From Prauserella alba (GTDB taxonomy: Bacteria; Actinomycetota; Actinomycetes; Mycobacteriales; Pseudonocardiaceae), in contig NZ_JAMTCH010000003.1 of the NCBI RefSeq assembly GCF_024171735.1, positions 1,042,841 to 1,106,840 of the forward strand: a DNA stretch of 64,000 bases, in the 5' to 3' direction. Position 1 is the first letter of the stretch. Each line of letters begins with the position of its first letter. A program made the position numbers and the translations under genes. Below, one piece after another: positions 52,572 to 61,593 of the stretch. Below the pieces are notes generated by a model. The model saw only the letters and a program-made list of their open reading frames with translations. It searched no databases and had not been told where the DNA came from.

Positions 52572-54292
52572 GCACGTCCGCCCGGCCCACCGAGTCCACC
52601 GAACACGCCGAGCCCACCGAACACCCCGAGCCCACCGGTTGCGACGCCCGGGCGCGCACCACCGCGTGCACGTTGGGCGGCTGGCTCGGGGAAGCGGCCG
52701 GTGCGGCGCCCGCCGATGCCGGCGTGCTCGTCGACGGTGCCCGGCTCGGCTACCGGGAGCTCGACGCGGGTGCCGACCGGGTGGCGGGCGGCCTCGCCGC
52801 GCTCGGCATCGGGCACGGCGAGCGGGTGTGCGTCGTGCTGGACGCGTGTCCGGAGTTCCTCACGGTGTGGTTCGGCCTGGCACGGCGCGGGATCGTGGAG
52901 GTGCCGTTGAACCCGGAGGCGGGGGAGTACCTCCTGGGGTACTACCTGGCCGATTCCGGTGCCACGGCGATCGTGTGCGACGTGCGGTACGAGGACGCCG
53001 TGCGCGCCTGTCTGCCGCCATCGGTGCGGCACATCGTCGTCGTCGGCGAACGCGACACCGGCGGCGGCGCGGACGGCGCTGCGAATGGTGCTGCGGACGG
53101 CGATTCGCGCCACGGTGCGGCAGCGGCGCCGGACGGGGTCGCGCGGCACCGACTGTCCGATGTGGAGGAGATGGGTGCGGCGGCGCGCGTGAGCCCGGCA
53201 GCGGTGTCGCCGGACGACCCGGCGGTGATCCTCTACACCTCCGGCACGACCGGGCCGCCGAAGGGCGTGGTGCTGAGCCATCAGGCCAACGTGAACCTCG
53301 CCCGGCACACGGTGACGCTCATGGGATACACGCCCGCCGATCGGCTCTACAGCGTGTTCCCGCTGTTCCACAGCAACGCCCGGTACTGCAGCGTGATGGC
53401 CGCCCTGGAGGCGGGCGCGGACCTGGTGCTGCACCGCCGGTTCTCGGCGAGCCGGTTCTGGGATATCTGCCGGGAGCATCGCATCACCGCGTTCAACTAC
53501 CAGGGCGCGATGATGCGGATCCTGTTCAACCGGCCGCCGCGATCCGGCGACGCCGACAACCCTGTGCGGGCCGGGTTCGGCGCGCCGTGCCCGCGGGAGA
53601 TCTTCACGGCCTTCGAGGAGCGCTTCGGTGTCCGGCTGACCGAGATCTTCGGCAGCACCGAGGTGTCGATCGTCACCGACATGCCGCCGCAGCGCCGCCG
53701 GATCGGGACGTCCGGTCAGGCATCGGCGAACTACGAGGTGGCCGTGGTGGACGAGCGCGACGAGCCGCTGCCGCCGGGGCAGCCAGGGGAGATCGTGGCC
53801 CGTCCGCGGAAGCCGGGCTGGATGTTCGACGGCTACCACCGCATGCCGGACGAGACGGCCCGCAGCTGGCGGAACCTGTGGTTCCACACCGGCGACCGCG
53901 GCTACCTCGACGAGGACGGCTACCTGACGTTCCTCGACCGGCTCAAGGACACCGTGCGGCGCCGCGGCGAGAACGTCTCGTCGTGGGAGGTCGAACGGGT
54001 CGTGGCCGAACACCCGTCGGTGGCGGGTGTCGCGGCGTACGGCGTGCCGTCCGCACTGTCCGAGGAGGACGTCATGGTGGCCGTCGTGCCGGCCGACGGG
54101 AGGACCGTGGAACCTGCCTCGCTGATCCGGCACTGCGAGCGGCGGCTGACGACGTTCGCGATCCCGCGGTACGTGCGCGTGCTCGACGCCCTGCCGCTGA
54201 CGCCCAGCCAGCGGGTGGAGAAGTACAAGCTACGGGCCGACGGCGTGCCCCCAGGAACGTTCGACCGGGAGGCCGGCACCGATGACCGTTGA
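52568..54292 (+). CDS. AMP-dependent acyl-CoA synthetase 2 (CaiC-like)
   Basis: 574 aa. A3 is YTSGTTGPPKG, A5 EIFGSTEVS, A7 WFHTGDRGYLDEDG and A8 DRLKDTVRRRGENVSSWEVE; the C-terminal lysine region reads LTPSQRVEKYKLR instead of the usual PxTxxGKxxR. Residues 1-30 contain a TEHAEPTEHPEPT low-complexity start, and a Gly/Ala/Asp-rich insert lies near 170-190. Similar to carnitine/crotonobetaine-type ligases. It overlaps both neighbours, linking the transporter to the crotonase. Confidence 0.9.
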   Translation: MSTSARPTESTEHAEPTEHPEPTGCDARARTTACTLGGWLGEAAGAAPADAGVLVDGARLGYRELDAGADRVAGGLAALGIGHGERVCVVLDACPEFLTVWFGLARRGIVEVPLNPEAGEYLLGYYLADSGATAIVCDVRYEDAVRACLPPSVRHIVVVGERDTGGGADGAANGAADGDSRHGAAAAPDGVARHRLSDVEEMGAAARVSPAAVSPDDPAVILYTSGTTGPPKGVVLSHQANVNLARHTVTLMGYTPADRLYSVFPLFHSNARYCSVMAALEAGADLVLHRRFSASRFWDICREHRITAFNYQGAMMRILFNRPPRSGDADNPVRAGFGAPCPREIFTAFEERFGVRLTEIFGSTEVSIVTDMPPQRRRIGTSGQASANYEVAVVDERDEPLPPGQPGEIVARPRKPGWMFDGYHRMPDETARSWRNLWFHTGDRGYLDEDGYLTFLDRLKDTVRRRGENVSSWEVERVVAEHPSVAGVAAYGVPSALSEEDVMVAVVPADGRTVEPASLIRHCERRLTTFAIPRYVRVLDALPLTPSQRVEKYKLRADGVPPGTFDREAGTDDR

Positions 54293-55052
54293 GCTCACCC
54301 GCTTCGAACGCACCGAACCGCGGCCCGGCGTCGTCGTGCTGACGATGTCCCGGCCCGCGAAGCTGAACGCCATGGACCAGTCGTGGTTCCGGCAGCTGCG
54401 GGACGTGATGGACACGCTCGGACACGGCGCCGAGGACCACGTGCGGGCCGTGGTGCTGACCGGGTCCGGCCGGGCGTTCTCCGCGGGCGGCGACATCGAC
54501 ATGTTCGCCGGCCTGGACGGGGACGTCGGTCGGGTGCGGCCCCATCTGCGGCTCGTGTACGACGCGTTCCACGCGGTGGAACGGTGTGCGGTGCCGGTGA
54601 TCGCCGCGGTCAACGGCGTCGCCTACGGCGGCGGCACCGAACTGGCGCTCGCGAGCGACGTCGTGCTCGCGGGCGAGTCCGCGCGGTTCGCGTTCAAGGA
54701 ACCCACGGTCGGCCTGATGCCGGGCTACGGCATCGTCCGCGGCCCGGACGTCATCGGGAGGCACTGGACGCGGTACCTGGCGCTCAGCGGTCGGGACGTC
54801 GACGCCGAACGGGCCGAGCGCATCGGGCTGGTGCAGGAGGTGCACCCGGACGGCGAACTGCTCGAACGGGCGGTGGGGCTGGCGGGCGAGATGGCGGCCC
54901 ACCCGCCGTTGGCGGTGCGGGTCGGCAAGGCGTTCGTCAACCGCGCCACGGGTGGCGGTTTCGCCGAGTCGGTGGAGGCGACGTCACTGCTGTTCGGCAC
55001 CGAGGATCACCGCGCCGCGGTGCGGACGTTCCGGGCTGCGCGTGGCAGGTGA
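54282..55052 (+). CDS. enoyl-CoA hydratase/isomerase family protein 1
   Basis: 256 aa crotonase fold. The oxyanion-hole segments are GRAFSAGGDID and NGVAYGGGTELALASD. The first catalytic Glu (GGGTELA) is present, but the position of the second Glu is Thr in FKEPTVGLMPGYG, so simple syn-hydration may not be its reaction; isomerase or hydrolase chemistry is possible. It overlaps the ligase by 11 nt. Confidence 0.88.
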   Translation: MTVELTRFERTEPRPGVVVLTMSRPAKLNAMDQSWFRQLRDVMDTLGHGAEDHVRAVVLTGSGRAFSAGGDIDMFAGLDGDVGRVRPHLRLVYDAFHAVERCAVPVIAAVNGVAYGGGTELALASDVVLAGESARFAFKEPTVGLMPGYGIVRGPDVIGRHWTRYLALSGRDVDAERAERIGLVQEVHPDGELLERAVGLAGEMAAHPPLAVRVGKAFVNRATGGGFAESVEATSLLFGTEDHRAAVRTFRAARGR

Positions 55053-55167
55053 TGTGCACGCATTCGAGTTTCCCGCGCACGACGACAACTGTCGCACGGC
55101 CGCGCAGCCTGCCTAGGATCCATCCGGGGTGGTCGGCGGCCGTCAACGAGGACACGAAGGAGCAGGC

Positions 55168-56664
55168 ATGAGTGGCCTGGACACGCGGAGTAAGAGCACC
55201 TACATCGACGGCGCGTGGCGCGACGGGGAGTCCGGCGAGACCTACACCTCGTGGAGCCCGTCGACCGAGCAGGCGGTCGGCACCGCTCAGCTGAGCTCTC
55301 CGGAGCAGGTGGACGCCGCGGTCGCGAGTGCGCGGACCGCGTTCGAGGGTGAGGCCTGGCGTTCCTACGGGCCGAAGGACCGTGCGCGCGTGGTGACCCG
55401 ACTGGCCGATCTGCTGGAGAAGAACACCGAACCGCTCGCCCGGCTGATCGCCGACGAGGTCGGCACCCCGATCGCCGCCGCGCGCGGCATGCAGGTCGGT
55501 GGCCCGGTCGAAGCGCTGCGGTGGTACGCCGAAATGGCCGAACGAGGTCCTCGTGGTGGGTACTCGCACGCGTTGCCGTTGTACGACAAGCCGGTGCTGT
55601 CGACGAGCCTGTTGCGCTACGAACCGGCCGGTGTGCTGGCCGCCCTGCCCGCCTACAACTATCCGATCAACCTGCTCGCCTGGAAGCTCGGCGGTGCGCT
55701 CGCCAGCGGGTGCACCACCGTGGTGCTGCCGTCGCCGCAGGGCATGCAGACGACGTTGCGCGTGTTCGAACTGCTCGAGGAACTCGACCTGCCGCCGGGT
55801 GTGGTGAACCTCGTCGTCGGCGGACCGGATGTGGGCCGGCGGCTCACCGGGCACCCCGACGTGAACCTCGTGTCGTTCACCGGGTCGGACGCGGTCGGCG
55901 GGCAGGTCATGTCGCAGTCGGCGCTCGGTTCGCTGTCGAAGGCCGTCCTCGAACTCGGCGGCAAGAGCCCCAACATCATCCTGCCGAGCGCGGATCTCGA
56001 CTCGACGGTCGGGCCGTCCATCCTGCGGTTCGCGCGCAACGCGGGTCAGGGCTGCGCGGCGTGGAGCAGAGTGCTGGTGCCACAGGACCGGCTCGACGAG
56101 TTCTGCGAGAAGGCCGACGCGTTCATCAGGACGATCGCCGTCGGCGACCCGCAGGAGGACGCGACGGTCGTCGGCCCGGTGATCTCGGCCGACCACCGGG
56201 CGAAGGTCGAAGGCATGGTGTCCGGCGCGGTCGCCGCGGGCGCCACGGTGGCCGCAGGCGGCGGGCGGCCCGACCTGCCTGCGGGCCACTACCTCAACCC
56301 GGCGATCCTCACCGGCGTCGACGTCGACGCCCCGATCGCACAGACCGAGCTGTTCGCCCCGATCGCGATCGCGCTGCCGTACTCCGACGTCGACGAAGCG
56401 GTGCGACTCGCCAACGCGACGTCGTACGGGCTGGCCGCGAACGTCTTCGGCCCGCTGGACGAGGCGATGCCCGTGGCCGAGCGCCTGCGCTCGGGGACGG
56501 TCACGATCAACGGCGGTGCCGGCATGCGGCCGGACGCGCCGTGGGGCGGCCCCGGACGAAGCGGCGTCGGCCGCGAACTCGGCGAGGACGGCTTCGCCGA
56601 GTTCTTCGAGGTCAAACACATCCAGTGGCCGCTGGCGGGGGTCACGCGCCCGCCGGGCACGTGA
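55168..56664 (+). CDS. aldehyde dehydrogenase 2 with altered cofactor site
   Basis: 498 aa. General base E262 (LELGGKS) and nucleophile C296 (NAGQGC) are intact. The segment normally reading VVLKPSE is VVLPSPQ (185-191): the lysine that contacts the NAD(P) ribose is missing. PAYNYP (161-166) replaces xPWNFP. It is clearly a different branch from aldehyde dehydrogenase 1 and may prefer another cofactor geometry or substrate. ATG 55168 has AAGGAG 7 nt upstream. Confidence 0.88.
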   Translation: MSGLDTRSKSTYIDGAWRDGESGETYTSWSPSTEQAVGTAQLSSPEQVDAAVASARTAFEGEAWRSYGPKDRARVVTRLADLLEKNTEPLARLIADEVGTPIAAARGMQVGGPVEALRWYAEMAERGPRGGYSHALPLYDKPVLSTSLLRYEPAGVLAALPAYNYPINLLAWKLGGALASGCTTVVLPSPQGMQTTLRVFELLEELDLPPGVVNLVVGGPDVGRRLTGHPDVNLVSFTGSDAVGGQVMSQSALGSLSKAVLELGGKSPNIILPSADLDSTVGPSILRFARNAGQGCAAWSRVLVPQDRLDEFCEKADAFIRTIAVGDPQEDATVVGPVISADHRAKVEGMVSGAVAAGATVAAGGGRPDLPAGHYLNPAILTGVDVDAPIAQTELFAPIAIALPYSDVDEAVRLANATSYGLAANVFGPLDEAMPVAERLRSGTVTINGGAGMRPDAPWGGPGRSGVGRELGEDGFAEFFEVKHIQWPLAGVTRPPGT

Positions 56665-56721
56665 CCGCCGTTCCCCGAACAATCCACAGTGGACCACATG
56701 TCGCAGATCGGAGAATTCACC

Positions 56722-57486
56722 ATGCTGCTCAAGAACAGGACCGCGCTCATCACCGCGGGCGGCTCGGGCATGGGCCGCGCCGCGGCGGAGGCCTTCGCCG
56801 CGCAGGGAGCGCACGTGATCGTCGTCGACGTCGACGAAGGCGCCGCCAAGGACGTCGTGGGCACCGTCGAGGCGGCGGGCGGCAGCGCGCGGGCCGAGGT
56901 CGTCGACGTCCGCGACCTGGACGCGCTGAAGTCGCTCGCCGAGCGGGTGCAGTCCGAACACGGGTCGCTCGACGTGCTGTACAACAACGTCGGCATACCC
57001 GGCGCCGCGGGCACGGACCTGGCGCTCGAGGACTGGGACGCGCTCATCGAGATCAACGCCCGTGCGAGCTTCTACCTGACCAATTACCTCACCGACGCCC
57101 TGCGAGCCTCGGGCAACGCCTCGGTGATCTTCACCAGCTCCAGTTCGGGGCTGGTCGGCTCGCCGTACAGTCCGCTGTACTCGTTCACCAAGGGCGGCAT
57201 CATCGCGCTGGTGCGCTCGCTGGCGCTGGCGCTGGCTCAGGACGGGGTGCGGGTGAACGCCATCGCTCCGGGGTCGGTCGACACGCCCGGCCTGCCCGCG
57301 TTCTTCCGGACGAACACCGAGGAGGAGCTGGCCGAGCGCAAGAAGGCGTTCTTCGCCCAGATCCCGATGGGCCGCCCGTCGCAGCCCGAGGAGATCGCCC
57401 AGGTCGCACTGTTCCTCGCCAGCGACATGGCGAGCTTCGTGACGGGCGTGACGATCCCCGTCGACGGCGGCATGACGGCCAAGTAG
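56722..57486 (+). CDS. short-chain dehydrogenase/reductase
   Basis: 254 aa with TAGGSGMGRAAAEA cofactor motif (SxxGxG-like, Ala/Gly-rich), NNVG, catalytic Ser in FTSSSSG, YSFTK (YxxxK) and a GVTIPVDGGM C-terminus. ATG 56722 is chosen for its GGAG site 8 nt upstream; ATG 56698 and GTG 56689 would add 8-11 residues. D49-like acidic residue after the second strand (VVDVDEG) suggests NAD(H). Oxidises or reduces a pathway alcohol/ketone. Confidence 0.9.
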   Translation: MLLKNRTALITAGGSGMGRAAAEAFAAQGAHVIVVDVDEGAAKDVVGTVEAAGGSARAEVVDVRDLDALKSLAERVQSEHGSLDVLYNNVGIPGAAGTDLALEDWDALIEINARASFYLTNYLTDALRASGNASVIFTSSSSGLVGSPYSPLYSFTKGGIIALVRSLALALAQDGVRVNAIAPGSVDTPGLPAFFRTNTEEELAERKKAFFAQIPMGRPSQPEEIAQVALFLASDMASFVTGVTIPVDGGMTAK

Positions 57487-57515
57487 CGAGCACCGCCCAC
57501 ACCGAAGGAGGAACC

Positions 57516-58556
57516 GTGGAATTCGGCATCCTGATGGGAGATCAGCCGGTCGCGTCGTCGGCCAGGGAACACCTCGACCTGATGCTGCGCAAGGCCGAGG
57601 CCGCGCAACGGGCCGGGTTCACGTACCTGACGATCGGCCAGCACTTCCTCTACGACGGGTTCCGCTGGTTCCAGCCCGTGCCGCTGCTGGCACGCCTGGC
57701 CGCCGAGCTCGACGACCATGTGAAGATCGGGACGACCGTCCTCATCGGACCCGTGCACCATCCGGTGGTGCTCGGCGAGGAACTGGCCACACTGGACGTC
57801 GTCACCGGCGGGCGGCTCGTGGTCGGGCTCGGCACCGGCTACCTGCCGCAGGAGTACGCCACCATGGGTGTTCCGTTCGATCAGCGCTATCGGCTGCTGG
57901 AGGAGCTGATCGAGGTCATGACGGCGATGTGGTCGCAGGACCGCGTGAGCCATCACGGCCGGTTCTGGCAGATCGACGACCTGCCGACGCATGTGCATCC
58001 GCTGCAGCAACCGCGGCCGCCGGTGTGGCTGGGTGCGATGCGGGAGACCGGTGTGCGCAGGGCCGCACGCCACGGCGACGTCTGGACGATCACGCCGCAG
58101 CAGACGATCGACCAGGTCGACGCGCTCATCCGCACCTACGCCGCCGAGCGTACGAGCCGCGGCCTGCCGTTGAACCCGCTGCCGTTGCGGCGCGAACTGA
58201 TGATCGGCGACGGGTTCGACGACGCGGTGGCGCGGTTTGCCGCCGTGGCGCGCGGCAAGTACGAGGCCTACGCGGGCCGCGGCATGACGCTGCTCGGTGA
58301 CGACGAGGTGCGCAACTTCGGCGACACCGTGCGCGACCATGTCATCCTCGGCGACGCGGAGACGTGCCGGACACAGATCGCCGACATCGCGGCCGCCCTG
58401 CCGGTCGGCCCGCTGCTGGTGCGACCGCACTGGCCCGGCATGGACGCCGAGCAGACCGAGGCCTACCTCGAGCAGGTCGGCCGGGAGATCGTCGCCCCGC
58501 TGCGGGATCTCGAATCGCGTTCGTTCGCCGATTTCCTGGAGACGCCTGCCGCGTGA
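57516..58556 (+). CDS. LLM-class flavin-dependent oxidoreductase
   Basis: 346 aa luciferase-like TIM barrel. FGILMGDQPV start, ATLDVVTGGRLVVGLGTGYLPQEYATMGVPFDQRY and [23 protein letters not shown] are family landmarks. These enzymes use FMNH2 or F420 and include type II Baeyer-Villiger enzymes and alkane sulfonate/terpene monooxygenases. GTG 57516 follows AAGGAGGAACC. Last gene of operon B, convergent with the ferredoxin reductase. Confidence 0.9.
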   Translation: MEFGILMGDQPVASSAREHLDLMLRKAEAAQRAGFTYLTIGQHFLYDGFRWFQPVPLLARLAAELDDHVKIGTTVLIGPVHHPVVLGEELATLDVVTGGRLVVGLGTGYLPQEYATMGVPFDQRYRLLEELIEVMTAMWSQDRVSHHGRFWQIDDLPTHVHPLQQPRPPVWLGAMRETGVRRAARHGDVWTITPQQTIDQVDALIRTYAAERTSRGLPLNPLPLRRELMIGDGFDDAVARFAAVARGKYEAYAGRGMTLLGDDEVRNFGDTVRDHVILGDAETCRTQIADIAAALPVGPLLVRPHWPGMDAEQTEAYLEQVGREIVAPLRDLESRSFADFLETPAA

Positions 58557-58641
58557 TCGCCGGGCGGACGCCGTGCCGGACGCGCCAGGGGAGGAATATC
58601 GGTGCGCGTCCGGCACGCGAGCGGACGTGTTCGTGCCGTGT

Positions 58642-58740
58642 GCGGTGTTGCCGAGTGGCTTCGCGGAGCGGTGTCGCGGAGCGGTGTTTGCGGAGCGGCG
58701 TTGCAGGGCGGTGTTGCCGAGCGGTCTTACGGAGCGGCGG
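58642..58740. repeat. degenerate short repeats between convergent genes
   Basis: GCGGTGTTGCCGAG is repeated exactly at 58642 and 58708. Between them GCGGAGCGG(T/C)GT occurs at 58663, 58676 and 58690, with further partial copies to 58740. TGCAGGACAC repeats at 58758 and 58801. The 262-bp gap (58557-58818) has no gene. It may be a decayed repeat or a folding, terminator-like region for the convergent transcripts. Confidence 0.65.
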
Positions 58741-58818
58741 CCGGGAGACGTGCTGGGTGCAGGACACCCCGGGTCCGGATGCCGGACACGCGGTGCTGAG
58801 TGCAGGACACGCGTGGGT

Positions 58819-59967
58819 TCAGCGGGCTGCGGCCGGGGCGAGCGCGAGCTGTTTCCGCGCCGGGACCAGTTCCTTCATCCGGTCGACCCCGAGCCACGCG
58901 GTGAGGGTGCCGTCGGGTGTATGCCAGCGCACCACCGGTTTGTCGTCGTCGCTCGGGACGACCTCGGCGCGGTCGGCCGGGCCGTGGTGGCCGACGTACT
59001 GCACCTTGCGGCCGAACTGGTCCGACCAGAAGTACGGCACCGGGTCGTGCACCGGCAGGTCCGCATCGGGACTGCCCGCGGACCAGCCGACCAGCACTCG
59101 GGCGGCGACCGACGCGGCGGCACCCGCCTCGTCCCAGTGTTCGACCCGCAGGCGCGCGCCCGCGCGGGGCGACCAGCGCGCGGCGAGGTCGCCGACGGCG
59201 CACACCCCCGGCGCCGAGGTGCGCAGGTACTCGTCGACGTGCACGCCGTTGCCGACCTCGAGTCCGGACCCGGCGAGCCACCCGGTGGCCGGCCGGACGC
59301 CGACGCCGGTGACGACCACGTCCGCGGCGACCACCGAACCGTCCGCCAGTCGCACCCCGCCCGGGTCGACCGATGCGACCATGGTGTCGAGCCGCAGGTC
59401 GACATCGGACCACCACGGGGTGAACAGGGCGCCGACCTCGGCACCCAGTGCGGCCGACAGGGGAGCGGGACCCGCTTCGAGGCATGTCACCCGGCAGCCG
59501 GCCGCGAGGGCAGCGGTGGCCACCTCGGCGCCGATCCAGCTCGCCCCGATGAGCACGACCCGCGCCCCTGCGGTGAGCCGGGCACGCAACGCGAGCGCGT
59601 CGTGGAGCGTGCGCACCGTCAGTTGCTCGCCGTCGCCGGGCAGGCGCACCGGCTGGGCGCCGGTGGCCAGCAGCAGCGCGTCGTACGGCTCGTCGCCGGC
59701 GTCGGTGCGCACGACGTGCCCTGCGGTGTCGAGCCCGGTGGCCGTGACGCCCTCCCGGAACCGCACGCCGAGCGCGTCGACGTCGAACGGCAGCGGCGCG
59801 TCGTCGCGGTCGCCCCTGAGCACGGCCTTCGACAGCGGCGGCCGGTCGTAGGGAGCGTGGCGTTCCGCGCCGAGTACGACGAGCTCGCCGTCGAAGCCCG
59901 TGCGGCGCAGGCTCGCGCAGGCGCGGGTGGCCGCGAGGCCACCACCGGCGACGACGATCCGGGTCAT
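58819..59967 (-). CDS. FAD-dependent ferredoxin reductase for the P450 system
   Basis: 382 aa. VVAGGGLAATRACASLR is the FAD Rossmann motif, APYDRPPLSKAVLRG the reductase family signature, IGASWIGAEVA the NAD-binding motif, and APGVCAVGDLAARW the second FAD contact. It passes electrons from NAD(P)H to the small ferredoxin. Its ATG overlaps the P450 stop (ATGA), so P450 and reductase are made from one message. Confidence 0.92.
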   Translation of the reverse strand: MTRIVVAGGGLAATRACASLRRTGFDGELVVLGAERHAPYDRPPLSKAVLRGDRDDAPLPFDVDALGVRFREGVTATGLDTAGHVVRTDAGDEPYDALLLATGAQPVRLPGDGEQLTVRTLHDALALRARLTAGARVVLIGASWIGAEVATAALAAGCRVTCLEAGPAPLSAALGAEVGALFTPWWSDVDLRLDTMVASVDPGGVRLADGSVVAADVVVTGVGVRPATGWLAGSGLEVGNGVHVDEYLRTSAPGVCAVGDLAARWSPRAGARLRVEHWDEAGAAASVAARVLVGWSAGSPDADLPVHDPVPYFWSDQFGRKVQYVGHHGPADRAEVVPSDDDKPVVRWHTPDGTLTAWLGVDRMKELVPARKQLALAPAAAR

Positions 59968-61214
59968 CGGCCCGAGCCGAACAACGGCTCCCCGCGGCGC
60001 TGCCCGGGCGTGAACCGGCACGGGATCGAGTGGAACCCGGCGTTGGTGCCCTGGTCCGGATAGGTGACGAGGCCGTCGAGGTCGACCTCGTAGTCCGGCA
60101 TCCGCTCCAGGACCTGGCTGATCATCGCGCGCGCCATCGCCCGGCCGAGGTGGGAACCGGCGCAGCGGTGGACGCCGAGGCCGAACGCCATGTGGCGGTT
60201 GGGCCAGCGCGTGATGTCGACCCGGTCCGGCTCGTCGAACTGCTCCGGGTCGCGGTTGGCCGACGCCCAGCTCAGCAGCGCGCGGTCGCCGGCGTGGACG
60301 TGGACGCCCTGGAACTCGGCCTCGCGCGTGATCGTGCGCGCAAGCGCCTGCGTCGGGGAGAACACCCGGAGGAACTCCTCCACCGCGACGTCGAGCAGAC
60401 TCGGGTCGTCGATGAGCCGCTGCCGCTCGCCCGGGTTCTCGTACAGCCACACCAGCGACTGCGTGACCAGTGAGGCCGTCGTGCCGACGCCGCCGGAGAT
60501 GAGCAGTTCGAGGATCGAGTAGATCTCGTCGTCCGACATCGACCGGCCGTCGATCTCGGCGCGGATGAACTCGCTCGTGGCGTCGTCGGACGGGTTCTCG
60601 CGCCGCTTCGCGATGTGTGCGCGGACGGTCTTCTCGACCCACGGCACCGCGACGTCGCGGGCGTGGTTGTACTCCTCGGAGCCCGGAGCGGCCGAGACGA
60701 GCGTGTGCATCGCGTCGACGTACCGCTTGTACTCCGAGGCGTCGAGGCCGAGCCAGTCGACGGTCACGGCCGCGGGCACGCCCGCGACGAAGGCGAGATC
60801 GGCCTCGCCGCTCTCGATGATCTCGTCGATGAACCCGGTGACGAACCGGTCGATGACGGGGTCGAGTTTCTTGACCGCGGCGGGTGCGGTCACCTTGTTC
60901 ACGATCTTGCGGTAGCCGCGGAACGTCGGCGGGTCGAGTTCGATCGGGATGTGGAACGCCGTCGGGGCCTTCGGGATGACGATCGCCAGGCCTTCGCCGC
61001 CGGATTCGTGCCGCGCGGAGGAGAACAGATCGTCGTCGCGCGAGGCCTCGAAGACGCTGGCGTAGTCGCCGAGGACCCAATACCCGCCGTGTGCCTCGGT
61101 CCAGGCGACCGGGTGCTCGGCCCGGAGCTGGCGATAGGTGCCGACCGGGTCCGCCGCGTGTTCCGGGGAGTGGTGGTCGAACGCGGCGATCGGACTACGA
61201 GCCTGCTCGGTCAC
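59964..61214 (-). CDS. cytochrome P450
   Basis: 416 aa bacterial class I P450. Heme motif FGLGVHRCAG (344-353, thiolate C351), ExxR at E280-F-L-R283, and I-helix GGVGTT (241-246). In the I helix the usual acid of (A/G)Gx(D/E)TT is Gly244, which is unusual for a proton-relay residue. The start is GTG 61214 with AAAGGAGGGA upstream. With the downstream reductase and divergent ferredoxin it forms a complete hydroxylation system. Family number and substrate unassigned. Confidence 0.94.
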   Translation of the reverse strand: MTEQARSPIAAFDHHSPEHAADPVGTYRQLRAEHPVAWTEAHGGYWVLGDYASVFEASRDDDLFSSARHESGGEGLAIVIPKAPTAFHIPIELDPPTFRGYRKIVNKVTAPAAVKKLDPVIDRFVTGFIDEIIESGEADLAFVAGVPAAVTVDWLGLDASEYKRYVDAMHTLVSAAPGSEEYNHARDVAVPWVEKTVRAHIAKRRENPSDDATSEFIRAEIDGRSMSDDEIYSILELLISGGVGTTASLVTQSLVWLYENPGERQRLIDDPSLLDVAVEEFLRVFSPTQALARTITREAEFQGVHVHAGDRALLSWASANRDPEQFDEPDRVDITRWPNRHMAFGLGVHRCAGSHLGRAMARAMISQVLERMPDYEVDLDGLVTYPDQGTNAGFHSIPCRFTPGQRRGEPLFGSGR

Positions 61215-61235
61215 AGCGCATCCCTCCTTTGGGCT

Positions 61236-61309
61236 TTCTCTGATAATAGTTATATGACTGCCCCAGTCAAGGCTCGACCTTTCGCCGGTTCTCTGATAAT
61301 GGTTATATG
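61236..61309. promoter_or_regulatory. two 21-bp direct repeats in the P450/ferredoxin divergent promoter
   Basis: TTCTCTGATAAT(A/G)GTTATATG occurs at 61236-61256 and 61289-61309, with one difference. The copies start 53 bp apart, about five helical turns. Each holds ATAA-N3-TTAT arms and is strongly AT-rich. Copy 1 lies 22 bp upstream of the P450 start and contains TATTAT on the minus strand (-10-like). They are probable operators for a shared regulator of both directions. Confidence 0.7.
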
Positions 61310-61395
61310 TGAACAACGTGGGCATGGCGGAATGCTCACCCGGGGCCGGAAGGGCTCCGGCTCGTTCCCGAAGCAGCGTCGCACGGAGGGCAGCC

Positions 61396-61593
61396 ATGAA
61401 GGTCCGAGCTGACGAGAACCGGTGTCAGGGACACGGTCTGTGCAATATGACCGCTCCCGACGTCTTCGACCTGTCCGACGAGGACGGGCACGTCGTCGTG
61501 CGCACGCCGGAGGTGCCGCCGGGGCTCGAGGACGACGCCGCCCGCGGCGCCGAGGCGTGCCCGGAGCTCGCGCTGTCGGTCACGGACGAATGA
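61396..61593 (+). CDS. [3Fe-4S]-type ferredoxin
   Basis: 65 aa. Cluster ligands are C10 and C16 in CQGHGLC plus C55 in ACPE; His13 stands where the fourth cysteine of [4Fe-4S] ferredoxins would be, as in many actinobacterial P450 partners. ATG 61396 has GGAGGG 6 nt upstream. The stop overlaps the next start by 4 nt. Confidence 0.93.
   Translation: MKVRADENRCQGHGLCNMTAPDVFDLSDEDGHVVVRTPEVPPGLEDDAARGAEACPELALSVTDE

Noticed and set aside
55521-57515. Upstream in-frame extension of the LLM oxidoreductase
   Set aside because: The extension runs through the aldehyde dehydrogenase and SDR genes in a wrong frame; GTG 57516 has a strong ribosome site and the luciferase-like start.
58642-58740. CRISPR array or tRNA-like repeat
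   Set aside because: Units are short, degenerate and adjacent, with no unique spacers.
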